DNA of 64,000 nt from the NCBI GenBank assembly GCA_052168355.1, contig JBQLZQ010000081.1, positions 1 to 64,000 of the forward strand. The letters run 5' to 3'. Of the stretch, positions 42,229 to 50,864 are shown one piece after another. Source of the DNA: JBQLZQ01 sp052168355. GTDB taxonomy: Bacteria; Pseudomonadota; Alphaproteobacteria; DSM-16000; Inquilinaceae. The translations under genes and the position numbers were made by a program. Below the pieces are notes generated by a model, which had not been told where the DNA came from, did not search any database, and saw nothing but the letters and a program-made list of their open reading frames with translations. Within the stretch, counting starts at the first letter, position 1; each line of letters opens with the position of its first letter.

Positions 42229-44310
42229 TCAGCTGTCCGCGCCGCCACGGGTAAGGTGGAAATGGCTTGGCCCGTCATCGGGAACCAACGCCAGAACGTC
42301 GCCGAACCGTTGCCGCGCCAACCCCGCCTGCCCCTCTTCAAGAGCCGTCATCGCCGCCCCGTAGGCAGAGAGAAGCGCCTTGTCCTGGTCCGTCGCCGGG
42401 GCCGGCCCGCGCAATTCGAAGACCCTTGCGGCGCTGGACCCGCCGCGCACGGCGACCGTGTCCACCTGTCGGGTAACGAACGCCTCGCCGATGGCGGCTT
42501 GAGTGTCCTCGCCGATCAGAATGCCGGTCCGGTAGGTCTTGGTCATCGCCTCCAGCCGGGAGCCGACGTTCACCGCCTGTCCGACGACCGTGAAATCGAA
42601 GCGCTCGTCCGACCCCATATTGCCGATGACCATGCGCCCCGTGTTGATGCCGATACCGATGTCCACGGCGATGCCGGACAGCCCCTCTGCGTCCAGTTTT
42701 TGGGCCAGGGCGGGCAGCGCACGGCGCATGGCCAGAGCCGTGGCGCAGGCCCGCGCCGCATGGTCCGGCTGGGGCAAGGGCGCGCCGAACACAGCCACCA
42801 GCCCGTCCCCCACGAACTTGTCGAGCATCCCCCCGTGGGAGACGATAACCCCGGTCATGACCGTGAAATAGATGTTGAGCAGGCGGACCAGCGCCTCTGG
42901 CGCCAGCCTTTCCGACAACGACGTAAAGTCCCGGATGTCGGCGAACAGAACGGTGAGGACCTGTTCCTCCCCGCCCAGCTTGACCAGATCGGGGTTCTGC
43001 GACAGCCGCTCCATCACCGCGGGGTGCAGGTAGTGGCGAAAGGCATGGCGGACTTGGCGTTGTCGCCGCTCGTTGGCCCGATAGGTCGTTATGCCAAGAG
43101 TCAGGAAGACGATGGCGAAAGCCACCTCGGGATAGACCAGGTCGTACCAGTCGCCAAAGGCCATAAACAGCCACACATTGCCGACCGCGAACGCCAGCGC
43201 AATGACGCCATAGGCAAGGGCGATGGTGCCCAGGGCCCCGCGGTAGGCGATGAGCCCAAGGACCAGCCCGGCGGCGACAACCGCGATCGGTCCGATGGGG
43301 AATCCCGACGAGCGTCGTACAATGCCATCGCCGATCACGACCGACGCGACGACATTGGCCTGACGCTCCGCCCCCGAGGCGACGGGTGAAAAAGGGGTGG
43401 CAAAGCGTGTTCCCACGCCGGCCGCGGCACCACCGATGAGCACGATACGGCCGGCCAGCAGCGCCGGGTCGATCCGGCCCGCCGCCAGGTCGGCAAAGGC
43501 ATAGGTGGGGATGCGCCCCGGCCGGAGGTAGGGGATCGTCATCAGCATAGTCTCGTCGGTGACCACGGTGCGGCCGCCCAGGCGGAGCCCATGGCCCAGA
43601 TCGACCAGCCCGCCGTTCGCCTCTTCAATCACGGACCGCGCCGCCGCGACCGCCAGAGACGGGTAGAAGGCCCCTCCGTAAGCCACCACGGGGTATTCGA
43701 ACCGGGCCGCCCCATCGCCGGTTACCGGGACGTTGGCATGTCCCAGGGCGTGGGCGGCGCGGCCCAGAATCGCGATCGGCGATTGCAGGCCAACCCCGGC
43801 CGGCGCGGCGGCAAGATCGGCGCCGGGTCCGGTAAGGGCCGAACCGAAGGCCGTCCGCTGAACATAGTCGGGGGCAACCGCATCGGCACTGACTTGCGCG
43901 CGCTGGGTCACGCGTTCGAACGCGAAGGGCAGGATCACGCGCCCATGCCGGCGCATGGCCGCGGCCAGTCGGGCATCGGCCGCCGGGTTCCCGACCTCCG
44001 GTTCGGAAAACAGAAGGTCGATGACCACCACCCGTGCGCCGGCGTCGGTCAGGCGGTCAAGGCCATCGGCCAGCGCGACCCGACTCCACGGCCAGCGCCC
44101 GATCTCGGCGATGCTCCGATCGTCGATCAGAACCACGGCCAGGTCCGGCGTCTGCGCCGGTTCCGGCCGCAGCCGCAGCCACAGGTCCAGAAGCTGCCCC
44201 TCAAGCCGCCGCATGGGGCCGGACTCGCCGACCGGCCCATACAGCAGAACGGCAACCAGCGTGGCGGCCAACGCCACCGCGAAGCCGACATGTCGGCGAA
44301 AACGGCCCAT
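42229..44310 (-). CDS. CHASE2-domain class III adenylate/guanylate cyclase
   Basis: A 693-residue membrane cyclase: an N-terminal helix, a periplasmic CHASE2 sensor (about residues 40-310, with LAVVLIDDRSIAEIGRWPW), three membrane helices (about 320-410), and a C-terminal catalytic domain. Metal-binding Asp residues are in LFADIRDFTSLSE and KFVGDGLVAVFG; the transition-state Asn and Arg are in AVNVGSRLE. The cyclase therefore appears catalytically complete; the motif favours cAMP but GMP cyclisation is not excluded. It lies 17 bases downstream of a FecR-domain gene, a recurrent pairing. Confidence 0.92.
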   Translation of the reverse strand: MGRFRRHVGFAVALAATLVAVLLYGPVGESGPMRRLEGQLLDLWLRLRPEPAQTPDLAVVLIDDRSIAEIGRWPWSRVALADGLDRLTDAGARVVVIDLLFSEPEVGNPAADARLAAAMRRHGRVILPFAFERVTQRAQVSADAVAPDYVQRTAFGSALTGPGADLAAAPAGVGLQSPIAILGRAAHALGHANVPVTGDGAARFEYPVVAYGGAFYPSLAVAAARSVIEEANGGLVDLGHGLRLGGRTVVTDETMLMTIPYLRPGRIPTYAFADLAAGRIDPALLAGRIVLIGGAAAGVGTRFATPFSPVASGAERQANVVASVVIGDGIVRRSSGFPIGPIAVVAAGLVLGLIAYRGALGTIALAYGVIALAFAVGNVWLFMAFGDWYDLVYPEVAFAIVFLTLGITTYRANERRQRQVRHAFRHYLHPAVMERLSQNPDLVKLGGEEQVLTVLFADIRDFTSLSERLAPEALVRLLNIYFTVMTGVIVSHGGMLDKFVGDGLVAVFGAPLPQPDHAARACATALAMRRALPALAQKLDAEGLSGIAVDIGIGINTGRMVIGNMGSDERFDFTVVGQAVNVGSRLEAMTKTYRTGILIGEDTQAAIGEAFVTRQVDTVAVRGGSSAARVFELRGPAPATDQDKALLSAYGAAMTALEEGQAGLARQRFGDVLALVPDDGPSHFHLTRGGADS

Positions 44311-44327
44311 TCACACGCCCCAGCCGG

Positions 44328-44969
44328 TCAGGGCGATGCGGTCGCCGCCCTGTAGGCAAGGATCCGCGCCTGCCCCCAGTCGGACTTCGGTTGCGGCGGC
44401 GCGCCGGCCGGGACGGTTGTACCTTCGCCGGCGGTCAGAACAACCGGCGCGCCCAACGCCGCGTCCGTGGACGCCACGGTCACGGCGCCGCTCAAGGTCA
44501 CGACGGCGGTTGCGCGCCGGTCCGCGTGGGTGATCCAATCGGTGCCCCGGACCGATGTGACGGCCGTTTCAGCCTGGAGCTGAAACCCGGCACCCGGCAA
44601 CAAACGGTCGACGATCACCCGGACGATACCGGCGGGCATGGTCAGCAACCCCTTCAACACACCCCTCTCGTCGACCGCGAACTCGGTCAAGGTCAGGTCG
44701 GTGTCACTGCCGATATGCAGCATCGTGTCGTCGGCCAGCGCAAGGCGAAGCCGCGCGCCCGGACCGGTCACGACCCGATCCCCCTCGAACACGGGCATAC
44801 CGGCTGCCAACGGTTCGGTCGACCCACCGTCCAGGCGATGGACCACGGCCGGACCAGCCGCCGCGGCCACGACTCCGATCGACTCGGCGGCTAGCGCCGA
44901 CGCGCCGAGAAGAGACAGGGCGACGACGCAAGACCACACCATATGCGGCCAACCCGCACAGCGTTTCAT
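44328..44969 (-). CDS. FecR-domain periplasmic protein
   Basis: A 213-residue exported protein with a signal peptide (MVWSCVVALSLLGASALAAE; cleavage near ALA-AE) followed by a FecR-like beta domain: VFEGDRVVTGPGARLRLALA, LHIGSDTDLTLTEF and TAVTSVRGTDWITHA. FecR domains of this LysM-free type often sit beside CHASE2 cyclases and are thought to present an envelope signal. ATG 44969 is chosen for the signal peptide; 44990 is an alternative. The 250 bases upstream contain no further gene that I can see. Confidence 0.85.
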   Translation of the reverse strand: MKRCAGWPHMVWSCVVALSLLGASALAAESIGVVAAAAGPAVVHRLDGGSTEPLAAGMPVFEGDRVVTGPGARLRLALADDTMLHIGSDTDLTLTEFAVDERGVLKGLLTMPAGIVRVIVDRLLPGAGFQLQAETAVTSVRGTDWITHADRRATAVVTLSGAVTVASTDAALGAPVVLTAGEGTTVPAGAPPQPKSDWGQARILAYRAATASP

Positions 44970-45222
44970 AGCGATATCCAGTCGAGTCATGGTCGTGACG
45001 ATACGGTCGCGCCGCCGCCACGCCGCCCCGATCCCATCCGAGTCCTTACCCATCTCAGGCGCGCGCTGGCAACCTCGAGAGGACCGATGGCGACGGGACG
45101 GGAACGGGTATTGGGAGAAGCCGTCGATCCTTCGGCACGAAAGGATGTACCATGGACCCTGCGTGCGCCGCTGTGAACCCGCTCACACCGGAAGGAAGGA
45201 GGAAAACGGTTCGATCCTTCGT

Positions 45223-46116
45223 CTATTCGGCCGCCACGACCGCCGGCTGCCGAACCAGCGCCGTATAGGCATCGGCCAAGGTCTTGGTGACCGGACCGGG
45301 CGTGAAAACAAGATCGTCGATCGCCCCGACCGGTGTCACCTCGGCGGCGCTGCCGGTCAGGAATATCTCCTGCGCCGAGCCCAGCTCGTCGGGCCAGATC
45401 GCCCGCTCCACGACCTCGTACCCGCGCTGACGGGCCAGACCGATCACCGTGCGGCGGGTGATGCCGTCCAGGAAACAGTCGGGGATGGGGGTGTGAAGCA
45501 CACCATCGATCACCAGAAAGATGTTGGCGCCCGTTGCCTCGGCCACCTGGCCGCGCCAGTCGAGCATCAGGGCGTCGTGACAGCCGGCCGCTTCGGCATC
45601 GTGCTTGCTCATGGTGCAGATCATGTAGAGCCCCGCCGCCTTGGCGTGGACGGGGGCGGTGGTCGGCGCCGGCCGGGCCCATTTCGACGTCCGCAGGCGA
45701 ATGCCCTTACGGCGCGCATCGGGGTCGAAATAGCTGGGCCAAACCCAGGCGGCGATCGCGACATGGATGGTGTTTTTCTGGGCGGACACCCCCATCATCT
45801 CCGACCCGCGCCAGGCCACGGGGCGGACATAGCCATCGACGATATTGCCGGCCGCGATGATATCCGCCGTCGCGCGGTCGATCTCATCCGCCGAATAGGG
45901 CAACTCGAACCCCAGGATCCGCGCCGACCGGGCCAGCCGCTCCGTATGCTCCCGCAGCTTGAAGACCGTTCCGTTGTAAACCCGCTCGCCTTCGAATACA
46001 CAGCTGGCATAGTGCAGGCCATGGGTCAGGACATGGACATTGGCATCCCGCCAGGGCACCATTTTCCCATCCATCCATATGACGCCGTCATGATCATCGT
46101 AGGACATCATCGCCAT
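45223..46116 (-). CDS. ilvE: Branched-chain amino acid aminotransferase
   Basis: Last step of isoleucine, valine and leucine synthesis and first step of their breakdown. The 297-residue fold-type IV PLP enzyme has THGLHYASCVFEGERVYNG, the substrate Arg region RPVAWRGSEMMGV, the PLP lysine in PVHAKAAGLYM, and EATGANIFLVIDG. The start is taken at ATG 46116 after GGGCCGGGG; 46110 and 46107 are alternatives. It is divergent from a MarR gene, with a palindrome between them. Confidence 0.95.
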   Translation of the reverse strand: MAMMSYDDHDGVIWMDGKMVPWRDANVHVLTHGLHYASCVFEGERVYNGTVFKLREHTERLARSARILGFELPYSADEIDRATADIIAAGNIVDGYVRPVAWRGSEMMGVSAQKNTIHVAIAAWVWPSYFDPDARRKGIRLRTSKWARPAPTTAPVHAKAAGLYMICTMSKHDAEAAGCHDALMLDWRGQVAEATGANIFLVIDGVLHTPIPDCFLDGITRRTVIGLARQRGYEVVERAIWPDELGSAQEIFLTGSAAEVTPVGAIDDLVFTPGPVTKTLADAYTALVRQPAVVAAE

Positions 46117-46200
46117 GGCCCCGGCCCTCACCTTATTCGTTTATGTCTCAACTCTCCCCAATCTCGTAACATTCGCCCCGATCCCGTGTCAATGATATTG

Positions 46201-46215
46201 GTCAGCAAAACTGAC
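46201..46215. promoter_or_regulatory. Inverted repeat between ilvE and marR
   Basis: GTCAG-CAAAA-CTGAC is a perfect inverted repeat 10 bases upstream of the MarR start codon. It overlaps the likely marR leader, so it is a good candidate for autoregulation and perhaps for control of ilvE from the shared 109-base spacer. Confidence 0.5.
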
Positions 46216-46225
46216 ATAAAAACGC

Positions 46226-46702
46226 ATGAGTGAGATCAAGCCCGGCGTAAATCCCCTTTTTCTGCGGGAAGAGGAACTGCGGCAGGGGATCGAACTGCTG
46301 TTCTATGCCTATCGGGATTTCACGGCCGAGCCCGATGCCCTGCTGTCCAGGCTGGGCCTGGGTCGGGCCCATCACCGCGTGATCTATTTCGTGGGCCGCA
46401 ACCCCGACATCACGGTGACCGAGCTTCTCGCCATCCTGCGTATCACCAAGCAGAGTCTGAGCCGGGTGCTGGGCGAACTGATGCGCCGGGACTATATCGT
46501 TCAGCAGCAGGGGCAAAAGGACCGGCGCCGCCGGCTGTTGCGGCTGACGACCAAGGGCGAGGCCCTGGAACGTCAGCTTTCCGAGCCCCAGCGGCGGCGG
46601 ATCGCCCGCGCCTATCGACGGGCGGGCGCCGATGCGGTCAACGGTTTCCGCACGGTCATGCAGGGAATTATCGACGACGCCGACAGAACCGATGGCGACT
46701 AG
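46226..46702 (+). CDS. MarR family transcriptional regulator
   Basis: A 158-residue winged-helix regulator. The HTH is VTELLAILRITKQSLSRVLG, and the wing is QQQGQKDRRRRLLRLTTKGE, both standard for MarR. The dimerisation helices flank it. It diverges from ilvE, and this marR/ilvE pairing looks functional, probably linking amino acid metabolism to a small ligand. The TAG stop at 46700-46702 abuts MITE 2, so the extreme C-terminus may have been altered by insertion. Confidence 0.92.
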   Translation: MSEIKPGVNPLFLREEELRQGIELLFYAYRDFTAEPDALLSRLGLGRAHHRVIYFVGRNPDITVTELLAILRITKQSLSRVLGELMRRDYIVQQQGQKDRRRRLLRLTTKGEALERQLSEPQRRRIARAYRRAGADAVNGFRTVMQGIIDDADRTDGD

Positions 46703-46962
46703 TGGTCTGAATCAGACATATGGTACCCATAGGATCGTCTTTCCGGCGTCCTCGGCAGGAGGGCACGGGCCGGCGATGCGGCGCATCGTCAAGCGTGTCC
46801 GACGCCCCGAGGACGCCGGAAAGGCGACCCCGCGGGCGGTCTTGCGAGGACCCCGGCGGCGTTGCGCGGCGCTCGCGATGCCTTGGCATCGCGAGCGCCA
46901 CGCGCCTGGCCGGGGGCCTCCGAAGACCGTCCTATGGGTGCCATATGTCTGATTCAGACCAC
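46702..46962. mobile_element. MITE-like element 2 (261 bp, terminal inverted repeats)
   Basis: The ends are inverted repeats: GTGGTCTGAATCAGACATAT at 46702 and its complement ending at 46962, continuing with an ACCCATAGGA core. Inside is a perfect 15-bp hairpin, 46868-46882 with 46885-46899, built on GCGATGC/GCATCGC, and a GCGATGC-GGC-GCATCG unit near 46773. The ACCCAT core, the length and these hairpins are shared with MITE 1. No transposase is encoded. It separates marR from the two-component operon. Confidence 0.75.
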
Positions 46963-46981
46963 GAGGACGTGAAGGGGTAGG

Positions 46982-47683
46982 ATGACGGCCATGAATGGCG
47001 CCCCGGCCCATATTCTGGTGATCGACGACGACCGGCGGCTTCGCGAACTGCTGCGAAAGTATCTGGCCGACAACGGTTTCATGGTCACCACCGCCTCTGA
47101 CGCCGCGGACGCCAGAGCCAAGTTGGGGGCCTTGAGTTTCGACCTGATGGTCATGGACGTGATGATGCCCGGCGAGAGCGGATTGGATCTGACCGTGGCG
47201 CTGCGCCGCCAGATGAAAACCCCCATCCTGCTGCTGACCGCCATGGGTGATCCCGGCGACCGGATCGCGGGACTGGAAACGGGGGCAGACGATTATCTGC
47301 CCAAACCGTTCGAGCCGCGCGAGCTGTTGCTGCGCATCAATGCCATCCTGCGCCGGGCCGCGCCCCTGCCGGTTGAGGCGCCGGCCGAGGCGGTGATGTT
47401 GGGCGATGTCCGGTTCGACCCGACGCGCGAGGAATTGAGCCGCGACGGGCGACCCATTCGGCTGACAACGGCGGAAGCCAGCCTGCTGCGCGTCCTGGCC
47501 TCCCATCCCGGCCAGGTCCTGTCGCGGGGGGAACTGTCGCGGCAGAGCCGGGCCAGCGGAAACGAGCGGGCGATCGACGTTCAGGTTACGCGGTTGCGCC
47601 GAAAGATCGAGCCGGATCCAAAGGAACCGCGGTTCCTCCATACGATCCGGGGTGAAGGCTACGTGCTTAGGCCGGACGGATGA
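46982..47683 (+). CDS. OmpR-family two-component response regulator
   Basis: A 233-residue regulator with a receiver domain (ILVIDDDRRLRELL; phospho-acceptor Asp in LMVMDVMMPGESG; switch LLTAMGDPGDR; Lys in YLPKPFEPREL) and a C-terminal winged helix (LTTAEASLLRVLASHPGQVL, ERAIDVQVTRLRRKIEPDP). Best match is the OmpR group of alphaproteobacteria. Its stop overlaps the start of the histidine kinase gene (ATGA), so the pair is coupled. The promoter must lie in or before MITE 2. Confidence 0.95.
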   Translation: MTAMNGAPAHILVIDDDRRLRELLRKYLADNGFMVTTASDAADARAKLGALSFDLMVMDVMMPGESGLDLTVALRRQMKTPILLLTAMGDPGDRIAGLETGADDYLPKPFEPRELLLRINAILRRAAPLPVEAPAEAVMLGDVRFDPTREELSRDGRPIRLTTAEASLLRVLASHPGQVLSRGELSRQSRASGNERAIDVQVTRLRRKIEPDPKEPRFLHTIRGEGYVLRPDG

Positions 47684-49065
47684 CGGTGCTCTTTCCCGGG
47701 TGGGCGACGCGCCGCAGGGCCAAGCGCGCCATGAGCGAACCCCGCCACGGGATCAAGCGCTACCTGCCGCGGACCCTGTTCGGCCGATCCCTGGTGATCA
47801 TCGTGACACCGGTGCTGCTGATGCAGATGATCGCCACCTTCGTCTTTTACGACCGGCATTGGGACACCATGACCCGGCGGTTGTCGGAAGGCGTTGCGGG
47901 TGACATCGCGCTGGTCGTCGATCTGATCCGAGGTGCCGATGCCGAACGGCGGCGCGCGGTGTTCGCTGCCGCGGCCCAGACGACAAAGATCATCTTCGCG
48001 TTCCACGAAGGCGCTACCTTTGTGGAGCGGCCGTTCGAGGGCAGCTTCAGCATCTTGCGGACACAGATGAACGAGGCACTTTTGCGGGAAATCAACCGGC
48101 CCTACACGATCGACCTGATCTTCCGCGACGAATGGACCCGTATCCAGGTCCAGCTCAACAACGGCGTTCTTATCGCCGATGTGCCCCGGCGCCGCTTGTT
48201 CAGCACGACGAGCGTGATTTTCATCCTGTGGATGGTCGGATCGGGCGTCGTTCTGTTCCTGGTCGCCATTCTGTTCATGCGCAACCAGATCCGGCCCATC
48301 CGGCGCCTGGCCATTGCCGCCGACAGCTTTGGCCGCGGACTGGATGCCCCGGGCTTCAAGCCCGAGGGCGCGGCCGAGGTCCGCCAGGCGTCCAGGGCTT
48401 TTCTGATCATGCGGGAACGCATTCAGCGCCAGATCACCCAGCGGACCGAGATGCTGGCGGGGGTAAGCCACGACCTGCGCACGCCCCTGACCCGCATGAA
48501 GCTGCAGCTTGCGATGTTGGGCGACGGGCCCGAGATCAACGAACTGCGCGCCGACGTGACCGATATGGAAACGATGATCGGCGGCTATCTGGCGTTCGCC
48601 CGCGGCGACGGGGCGGAAGAACCCGTACCCACCGATCTGACCGCTCTCCTCAACGAGGTCGTGACCAGCGCCCGCCGCGAGGGGGCGATCGTCGAGTTCG
48701 ACAGCGCCCTGCCCGTTGATCCACCGCTGATCCTGTCGCTGCGCCCGCAGGCCTGCAAACGGGGGCTGGCCAACCTGCTGTCCAATGCCAGACGCTATGC
48801 CGACACGATCTGGGTCCATGCGGCGTTGCGCGGGACGGCGGCCGAAGTGATCATCGACGACGATGGCCCCGGCGTGCCGGAAGACCAGTTCGAGGACGTC
48901 TTTCGGCCCTTCCACCGGCTGGAGCCGTCACGCAACCCGCAAACGGGAGGCGTCGGGCTGGGCCTGACGATCGCACGGGACGTGGCGCGCGGACATGGCG
49001 GCGAACTGCAATTGGGCCGTTCGCCCTATGGCGGCTTGCGCTGCGTCATGCGCCTGCCGGTGTGA
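47680..49065 (+). CDS. EnvZ-like sensor histidine kinase
   Basis: A 461-residue membrane kinase: helix 1 near residues 36-56, periplasmic sensor about 57-175, helix 2 (VIFILWMVGSGVVLFLVAIL), HAMP, the H-box AGVSHDLRTPLTRMKLQL with the phosphorylated His, an N-box (GLANLLSNARRYA), and G-boxes DDDGPGVPED and GGVGLGLTIARD. The HDLRTPLTRM box is the EnvZ type. It partners the upstream response regulator and probably senses envelope or osmotic stress. Confidence 0.94.
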   Translation: MTVLFPGWATRRRAKRAMSEPRHGIKRYLPRTLFGRSLVIIVTPVLLMQMIATFVFYDRHWDTMTRRLSEGVAGDIALVVDLIRGADAERRRAVFAAAAQTTKIIFAFHEGATFVERPFEGSFSILRTQMNEALLREINRPYTIDLIFRDEWTRIQVQLNNGVLIADVPRRRLFSTTSVIFILWMVGSGVVLFLVAILFMRNQIRPIRRLAIAADSFGRGLDAPGFKPEGAAEVRQASRAFLIMRERIQRQITQRTEMLAGVSHDLRTPLTRMKLQLAMLGDGPEINELRADVTDMETMIGGYLAFARGDGAEEPVPTDLTALLNEVVTSARREGAIVEFDSALPVDPPLILSLRPQACKRGLANLLSNARRYADTIWVHAALRGTAAEVIIDDDGPGVPEDQFEDVFRPFHRLEPSRNPQTGGVGLGLTIARDVARGHGGELQLGRSPYGGLRCVMRLPV

Positions 49066-49098
49066 GTGTCTGTCCTGGGATAGGACGCGGCCTGGCGG

Positions 49099-49437
49099 TC
49101 AATACAGGCGGCCGCCATCGGGAACCGCCGGACCGTTCACCCCGACCAGCACGACTTCGCCATTGTCGTCGGGGAAGCCCAGCACCAGCACCTCGGACAT
49201 GAACTTGCCGATCTGACGCGGCGGGAAATTCACGACCGCGGCCACCTGCCGCCCCTTCAGCATCTCAGGGCTGTAATGCACGGTGATCTGGGCGGACGAC
49301 TTCTTGATGCCGATCTCAGGCCCGAAATCGATGCGCAGCTTGTAGGCCGGCCGGCGCGCCTCCGGGAAGGCCTCCACTTCCATGATGGTCCCGACGCGGA
49401 TGTCGACCGCCAGGAAATCGTCGAAGGTGATGGTCAT
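49099..49437 (-). CDS. csaA: tRNA-binding protein CsaA
   Basis: A 112-residue OB-fold protein (CsaA/Trbp111 type) with export-chaperone-like activity reported in Bacillus. The start MTITFDDFLAVDIRVGTIME and the conserved YKLRIDFGPEIGIKKSSAQI and QVAAVVNFPPRQIGKFMSEV segments are diagnostic. ATG 49437 is used although the frame is open to 49536. It converges with the histidine kinase gene and follows the phasin terminator. Confidence 0.93.
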   Translation of the reverse strand: MTITFDDFLAVDIRVGTIMEVEAFPEARRPAYKLRIDFGPEIGIKKSSAQITVHYSPEMLKGRQVAAVVNFPPRQIGKFMSEVLVLGFPDDNGEVVLVGVNGPAVPDGGRLY

Positions 49438-49515
49438 GCCGTGGCCCCGGTGGTTGGCGGAAAGCGGACCATAGCGTTTGGCGGCCGGGCATGACCAGAC
49501 GGGCCGCGACTGCAC

Positions 49516-49548
49516 AAAAAAAGAGGCCACCCTCAAGGGCGGCCTCTT
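49516..49548 (-). terminator. Intrinsic terminator of the phasin gene
   Basis: Read on the minus strand, AAGAGGCCGCCC pairs with GGGTGGCCTCTT (one G-T pair) around a short loop and is followed by TTTTTTTG. It sits 37 bases past the phasin stop codon. Confidence 0.88.
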
Positions 49549-49584
49549 GATCGGAGACGGGGGAGGCCGGCGTCGCTTGGGCCG

Positions 49585-50013
49585 TTACTTGGCCTGCGCG
49601 ATGGACTTGAATTCGTCCAGGCCGGCGCTGACGCGCTTGCTCAGCACATCGGTGGCTTCAGCGTTCGACTTGGTGACCAGGGCCGTCAGCTCACGCGTGT
49701 CGGCGACAGCCCGCTCAAAGCCGTCCTTGGCGAGATCGGCCTGCTTGGCCATCAGCGCCTCGGGCGCGTCGGGCGACATCAGTGTCGAGGTCATGGTCGA
49801 CAGACGCTCCATCAGCGCCTGAACGATTTCGGTCTGCCGGCGGGCGACCGTCTGCATGCCTTCAAAGGCAAGCTGATTGGCGGCCGACAGCGCCTCCATG
49901 TTCTTCTGCTGGGCGGCGATCAGGGAGTCGACATCGACGCCCGGAAACTTGAAATCGCCCATGATCTTGGTGAAATCGGTGTTCCAGAAAGGCTGGGTGC
50001 TCTGCTTAGCCAT
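49585..50013 (-). CDS. Phasin family protein
   Basis: A 142-residue amphipathic helical protein that coats polyhydroxyalkanoate granules. Phasin-2 type features are FKFPGVDVDSLIAAQQKNME, ANQLAFEGMQTVARRQTEIV and a long heptad-like C-terminal helix. ATG 50013 follows GGAGG. A TTTTTGTGC palindrome lies about 110 bases upstream, and phaZ is in the same window, consistent with active PHB storage. Confidence 0.92.
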   Translation of the reverse strand: MAKQSTQPFWNTDFTKIMGDFKFPGVDVDSLIAAQQKNMEALSAANQLAFEGMQTVARRQTEIVQALMERLSTMTSTLMSPDAPEALMAKQADLAKDGFERAVADTRELTALVTKSNAEATDVLSKRVSAGLDEFKSIAQAK

Positions 50014-50121
50014 TTGGCGGTCCTCCAGAAAGGCGTTGATCGAAACGGTTAACGAATTCGGATATGCTGCGATGCAACATTATCGGCAAGATGAGGATCC
50101 CGGCCGCCGTTGTCAACCATA

Positions 50122-50142
50122 TTTTTGTGCGCTGCACAAAAA
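50122..50142. promoter_or_regulatory. Palindrome upstream of the phasin gene (PhaR-type operator candidate)
   Basis: TTTTTGTGC-GCT-GCACAAAAA is a perfect inverted repeat with 9-base arms. TGC-containing palindromes of this kind are bound by the PHB-responsive repressor PhaR upstream of phasin genes. A second TGC-rich stretch (GCTGCGATGCAAC) is at about 50068-50080. No phaR gene is present in this window. Confidence 0.5.
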
Positions 50143-50155
50143 ATAGCGCGAGGGA

Positions 50156-50773
50156 TCAAACGTCCTTGGATTCTGCGCTTGAGACCGGGCCGCCGGACCC
50201 GCCCGACCGCTCGAAAGTGTTGGCCAGCTGTTCGGCCATGGCCAGGCGGCTATCGAGGATTTTCATGGTATGCGCCATGTCCGGGCTGTCGTCGTTAACC
50301 CAGACCCGAAGGACCGAGAGATAGAGGGCCGACAGCACCCGAACCCTCACGGCCCCCACAGGCCCGCGTGACGAGATCCCCGCATCCTCCAGCATCCATC
50401 GCATCGAGCGGTCCAGGGAAGGCAGTTGTTGCAGTGCGAAGCAGGGGTCCAGCCGCAGGTCCCGGAGCAAGGCCAGGAACCCGGCGCGGTGCGCGGCCAG
50501 CACGTCGAACCGCCGCATGAGAACATCGAACAGACGATCGCGCGGCGAATCATCGCTGTCGACGGACCGGGCGGCCAGGACTTCCCGGTCGACCATGTGG
50601 GCGATGCCCCCCAGCAGGCTCGACCGCGTCGGATAGAGCGCATAGAGCTCTGCCAAAGACACCTTCGCGCCGTCGGCAAGGTCCGACATGGTCAGCCGAC
50701 GCCATCCCCGTTCGGCGATCAGGTCCAGGGCGGCGGCGGCGATTCGTTCGGACGGGTCGGATTTCTTGACCAT
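50156..50773 (-). CDS. TetR/AcrR family transcriptional regulator
   Basis: A 205-residue repressor with an N-terminal TetR helix-turn-helix (RIAAAALDLIAERGWRRLTM, SDLADGAKVSLAELYALYPT) and a helical ligand-binding C-terminus (COQ9-like, DVLMRRFDVLAAHRAGFLAL). ATG 50773 gives the standard MVKKSDPSER start. It is read in the same direction as the phasin gene but the palindrome lies between them, so it probably has its own transcript. It might regulate the phasin, though PhaR normally does this. Confidence 0.88.
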   Translation of the reverse strand: MVKKSDPSERIAAAALDLIAERGWRRLTMSDLADGAKVSLAELYALYPTRSSLLGGIAHMVDREVLAARSVDSDDSPRDRLFDVLMRRFDVLAAHRAGFLALLRDLRLDPCFALQQLPSLDRSMRWMLEDAGISSRGPVGAVRVRVLSALYLSVLRVWVNDDSPDMAHTMKILDSRLAMAEQLANTFERSGGSGGPVSSAESKDV

Positions 50774-50864
50774 GGCATTCTCAATTTCAGTCCACTGGAT
50801 CGGCACCGACCCATAGACAATATGCCGGGACGGGGCGATTGCCAATCGGCCGATGGCCGCGCCT

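Noticed and set aside
46720..46952. Open frames on both strands inside MITE 2
   Set aside because: They arise from the palindrome itself, mirror each other and match no protein family.
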